NCBI GenBank assembly: GCA_934502905.1
Contig: CAKSVK010000079.1
Location: forward strand, 1-16,148
DNA from: an uncultured Chitinophagaceae bacterium
Lineage (GTDB): Bacteria > Bacteroidota > Bacteroidia > Chitinophagales > Chitinophagaceae
DNA: 16,148 nucleotides
Direction of reading: 5' to 3'
In this document: positions 13,696-16,148 of the stretch, in pieces
Position numbering within the stretch: the stretch's first letter is position 1
How the letters are laid out: every line of letters starts with the position of its first letter
Notes under the pieces: generated by a model
What the model was told of the DNA's origin: nothing
Database searches by the model: none
What the model saw: only the letters and a program-made list of their open reading frames with translations
Made by a program: the position numbers and the translations under genes

Positions 13696-14919
13696 ATGCC
13701 TGTTCCCTATACTAAAATTCATAACGGAAAGATCATTACACCCACCGGTATCCGGGAAGGCACCATTCTTATATGCGGAAAAGAAATAGCTGAGATCAGT
13801 GACCGCGATATGGATGTGCCGGATGCAGAAGAAATAAATGCCGGTGGGAGGTACGTTTCTCCCGGCTTTATAGACATTCATGTGCATGGGGGCGGTGGAC
13901 ACGATTTTATGGACAATACCGTAGAGGCATATCTTAGGGTGGCGGAAACACATGCCCGCTACGGAACTACCGCTATGTGGCCTACCACGCTTACCAGTGA
14001 TAAAGAGGGTATTATCCAATCGGTGCTCACTTACGATGCCGCTAAAGACAAAAACAGGGACGGCGCTCAGTTCCTGGGGTTACACCTCGAGGGGCCCTAT
14101 TTTGCCATGAATCAGCGTGGCGCCCAGGATCCACGGTACATCCGCGATCCGGACCCGGCAGAATACAAAGAGATACTGTCGCATACGGCCTCCATAAAAA
14201 GATGGAGTGCTGCGCCCGAACGTAAGGGAGCTATTGAGTTCGGACGGCATATGGTGTCGCAGGGTATTCTTCCGGCTATAGCGCATACGGATGCAGTGTA
14301 TGAAGAAGCATTGGCGGCATTCAGGGAAGGTTATACACTGGCGACACATTTTTATTCGGGCATGAGTGGTGTAACACGGAGGAATGCTTACCGTTATGCC
14401 GGTGTGGTAGAAGCCGGATACCTGATCGATGAAATGGATGTAGAGATCATTGCCGATGGCGCTCATTTACCGGCACCACTGCTGCAATTGATCATGAAGA
14501 TAAAAGGACCTGAACGCACTGCCCTTATTACGGATGCCATGCGTGCGGCTGCCATGCCGGAGGGAGATAGTATGCTGGGGCATAAAGTAAACGGAATGAA
14601 GGTGATCGTTGAAGACGGGGTGGCAAAGCTGCCGGATCGTACGGCTTTTGCCGGCAGCGTGGCTACTGCTGACAGGCTGGTGCGTACGATGGTCGGGCAT
14701 GCGGGTGTATCCTTGCATACGGCTGTCCGCATGATTTCGGCTACCCCGGCGCGTATAGCAGGCGTTGCAGGTAAAAAAGGAGAATTGAAGAAAGGAATGG
14801 ATGCAGATATCATTCTGTTTGATGATAACATACAGGTGAGCATGACGATGATACAGGGAAAGGTCATATACCGGCATCCCGGCCTGAACGGGTCGGTGCA
14901 GGATGGATTGCCGGAGTGA
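13696..14919 (+). CDS. nagA: N-acetylglucosamine-6-phosphate deacetylase (NagA-type amidohydrolase)
   Basis: This 407-residue amidohydrolase is of the NagA family, which removes acetate from N-acetylglucosamine 6-phosphate during amino-sugar and peptidoglycan recycling. The metal site is complete: H62 and H64 (DIHVHGGGG), E132 (HLEGP), H197 (AIAHTDA), H218 (ATHFYSGM) and the catalytic D280 (LITDAMRAA). The HxH pair allows a two-metal site, unlike the E. coli enzyme. At the positions of the E. coli substrate contacts Asn219-Ala220 this protein has S221-G222, while the Arg227 and His251 equivalents are kept as R229 and H257. The specificity may therefore differ, and the gene symbol is provisional. 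ATG 13696 was preferred over in-frame starts at 13561 (GTG) and 13627, because MPVPYTKIHNGKIITP opens the conserved fold. No nagB, kinase or transporter is adjacent. It is cytoplasmic. Confidence 0.82.
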   Translation: MPVPYTKIHNGKIITPTGIREGTILICGKEIAEISDRDMDVPDAEEINAGGRYVSPGFIDIHVHGGGGHDFMDNTVEAYLRVAETHARYGTTAMWPTTLTSDKEGIIQSVLTYDAAKDKNRDGAQFLGLHLEGPYFAMNQRGAQDPRYIRDPDPAEYKEILSHTASIKRWSAAPERKGAIEFGRHMVSQGILPAIAHTDAVYEEALAAFREGYTLATHFYSGMSGVTRRNAYRYAGVVEAGYLIDEMDVEIIADGAHLPAPLLQLIMKIKGPERTALITDAMRAAAMPEGDSMLGHKVNGMKVIVEDGVAKLPDRTAFAGSVATADRLVRTMVGHAGVSLHTAVRMISATPARIAGVAGKKGELKKGMDADIILFDDNIQVSMTMIQGKVIYRHPGLNGSVQDGLPE

Positions 14920-14972
14920 TTTCCATATATTGCAGGAATCCAGCCCGTTTCTGAATCCCTACCAAAATCTTG

Positions 14973-14997
14973 CCCCGGAATTTCCGGGGTTTGTTTT
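14973..14997. terminator. Terminator between the NagA-type gene and the convergent oxygenase gene
   Basis: CCCCGG (14973-14978) pairs with CCGGGG (14984-14989) around AATTT, and on the plus strand the stem is followed by TTTGTTTTT. On the minus strand the stem is followed by CAAGATTTT. It lies 53 bases after the NagA stop and just beyond the end of the minus-strand gene, so it may serve both. Confidence 0.8.
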
Positions 14998-15001
14998 TGT
15001 C

Positions 15002-15781
15002 TCAACCCGGATAGATATCAAGGTTCCTGATCTCTGACCGGTAAGCATCCGGCAAGAGCATATTTTTCAGGAAGCCGTCTATTTTTATGGTTTTGCACAA
15101 TTTGTAAAATGAGATCACTGAAGAAAAAAATGCCATTCTTTTCAACCGCAGCAGGCTTTTAACTTTCGCAGAAGCGATCATCCATTGTACGTTCAGCAGG
15201 ATGTAATACCGGAATACGCCAAGGTGTTTTTTATACTGCACATACAGGTCGTCGGTATATTTGCTCCTCTCCAGATTGTTGCTCAGGTGATCTGCATACA
15301 TTTTTTGCCAGCTTTCATAGTCACTCGGGAGGTCTTCTATTTCCATCCTTCTGCCCACACGGGTAAATACGTTTACCACTTCTTCTTTTTCTTCGGTGGA
15401 AAGCGGATGTTCCAGCAGCTCAAAGGAAGCAATAGAGTAGTGGATGAGCATAAACAGCACATCCCGGAAAGCGTGCGGGGGAATTTTTCCGCCTCTTGAT
15501 TTTTCTACGGCCCCATGAATGCTGTTCATGCGGTCGATGGTATGCAATGCCTGGTGTATATCCGAAAATATAATGTTGCGGGCATAGCTAACGGTAGAGA
15601 ACAAACGACCGATCGGGTCGGCAGGAATTTTTCCTGTGAAATATAGCCAGTCTACGGATTTGTTCAGGGCAAACTCCGCAGAAGCGCCTGCAAAGATGAA
15701 GAGAACGGTATCTGCTTTTCCCCATATTTTTCTGACAATGGAGTCTTCGCGTACAAAGAACTTTACAGCTTGTTGTTCCAT
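15002..15781 (-). CDS. DUF2236 / MpaB-like oxygenase family protein
   Basis: This 259-residue protein resembles the DUF2236 family (oxygenase MpaB / rubber oxygenase Lcp-like), whose studied members are heme-dependent. Recognised landmarks are IWGKADTVLFIFAGASAEFAL (residues 19-39), PADPIGRLFSTVSYA (53-67), RMNSIHG with R84 and H89, and RDVLFMLIHY with D107 and H114. These match the R....H and D...L..H motifs that I recall as family-conserved and that may hold the heme. There is no signal peptide or clear membrane helix. The substrate is unknown. The ATG at 15781 lies inside the end of the upstream gene (19-base overlap), so translation of the two is probably coupled. The gene ends just before the shared terminator. 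Confidence 0.75.
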   Translation of the reverse strand: MEQQAVKFFVREDSIVRKIWGKADTVLFIFAGASAEFALNKSVDWLYFTGKIPADPIGRLFSTVSYARNIIFSDIHQALHTIDRMNSIHGAVEKSRGGKIPPHAFRDVLFMLIHYSIASFELLEHPLSTEEKEEVVNVFTRVGRRMEIEDLPSDYESWQKMYADHLSNNLERSKYTDDLYVQYKKHLGVFRYYILLNVQWMIASAKVKSLLRLKRMAFFSSVISFYKLCKTIKIDGFLKNMLLPDAYRSEIRNLDIYPG

Positions 15782-16148
15782 AACTTTTTAAGATTAACTG
15801 TTTGTTTGAATCGTTTTATCTCTTTTTCCAGTTCTGCTTCCGTAGCAGTAGTTATGTTTATTAACGCATAGGGATGTTTTCCTTTCAGCATCTCCCATCT
15901 CCATTGCCATTGTTCTGTGGTATATGTATAGCCATTATCGTACCACCATGCGGTAAATAACAAATCTTTTTCATTTTCAAGCTGGGCAGTATAATACCGG
16001 AATGTCTGCTTTGCCTGTAATTTTATTTTTGTGAATGTATAACCACTTCCTGTCCAGCAAAATACAGGATGATGTTCGCCTGCATAACAGTTCGGTATGG
16101 GCTTTATATAAATCAACGACTGGTCGCCTTCTATTTTTAACACTCCTT
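15763..16148 (-). CDS. C-terminal part of a probable exosortase (XrtN-like) periplasmic domain; 5' end outside the window
   Basis: The frame is open to the window edge, and the first possible start inside (GTG at 16143) looks like an internal valine. The visible part is about 128 residues with CWTGSGYTFTKIKL, YYTAQLENEKDLLFTAWWYDNG, WRWEMLKG and YALINITT. Conserved aromatic and HxxxCW-type blocks of this kind occur in the soluble domain that follows or accompanies exosortases (EpsI-like), and the pattern reminds me of the Bacteroidota exosortase N proteins. The membrane part with the Cys/Arg/His protease site is not in the window, so this is tentative. The end of the protein (ATEAELEKEIKRFKQTVNLKKLW) is helical and charged. 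The stop lies 19 bases inside the next gene. Alternatively it is an unrelated hypothetical protein. Confidence 0.42.
   Translation of the reverse strand, partial: GVLKIEGDQSLIYIKPIPNCYAGEHHPVFCWTGSGYTFTKIKLQAKQTFRYYTAQLENEKDLLFTAWWYDNGYTYTTEQWQWRWEMLKGKHPYALINITTATEAELEKEIKRFKQTVNLKKLWNNKL

Noticed and set aside
1..16148. CRISPR array, insertion sequence, toxin-antitoxin or phage genes
   Set aside because: No regularly spaced repeats, transposase or integrase motifs, or small paired toxin genes were found on either strand.

Overview
The window looks like a chromosomal segment from a member of Bacteroidota, most likely the Chitinophagaceae (Chitinophaga/Niastella-like). The evidence is a paired SusC/SusD outer-membrane system, lipoproteins with Bacteroidota-style lipoboxes, TAnnTTTG-type promoter motifs instead of TTGACA/TATAAT, weak Shine-Dalgarno sequences and a C-terminal fragment that resembles an exosortase. 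Base composition is moderate and I see no insertion sequence, integrase, CRISPR array, tRNA or rRNA.

Region 1 (1-5222, plus strand) is a catabolic-looking cluster. It holds the 3' end of a short-chain dehydrogenase, a metal-dependent cyclase/hydrolase, a zinc-dependent alcohol dehydrogenase, a CtBP-like D-2-hydroxyacid dehydrogenase and a ten-helix-type permease resembling the GRP/ureide-permease branch of the DMT superfamily. After about 500 bases of structured non-coding DNA there is an AraC-family regulator with a cupin-like sensor half. The set reads as import, oxidation, hydrolysis and redox rearrangement of a small polyol, sugar acid or ureide. The substrate cannot be named from the sequence.

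Region 2 (5283-7215, plus strand) has a lipoprotein cyclophilin and an aldo/keto reductase. A palindrome sits near the probable start of the reductase transcript, and a strong terminator probably serves both strands at the convergent junction with susD.

Region 3 (7238-11931, minus strand) is a SusC/SusD pair (13 bases apart) with no glycoside hydrolase, sulfatase, sigma or anti-sigma gene beside it. Upstream of susC are repeated copies of a sequence that contains the Bacteroidota -7 promoter motif, plus an inverted copy near the expected transcript start.

Region 4 (12228-14997) has a DJ-1/PfpI-type protein on the minus strand and, divergent from it, an exported two-cysteine glutathione peroxidase followed by a NagA-type amidohydrolase. 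Between these last two is a chain of overlapping inverted repeats. NagA ends at a strong terminator.

Region 5 (15002-16148, minus strand) holds a DUF2236/MpaB-like oxygenase gene whose start overlaps the end of a truncated gene. The truncated gene looks like the periplasmic C-terminal part of an exosortase (XrtN type). No feature is a clear new defence or mobile system. The most unusual items are the undefined oxidoreductase cluster, the two structured non-coding regions, the susC promoter repeats and the exosortase-like/oxygenase overlap.
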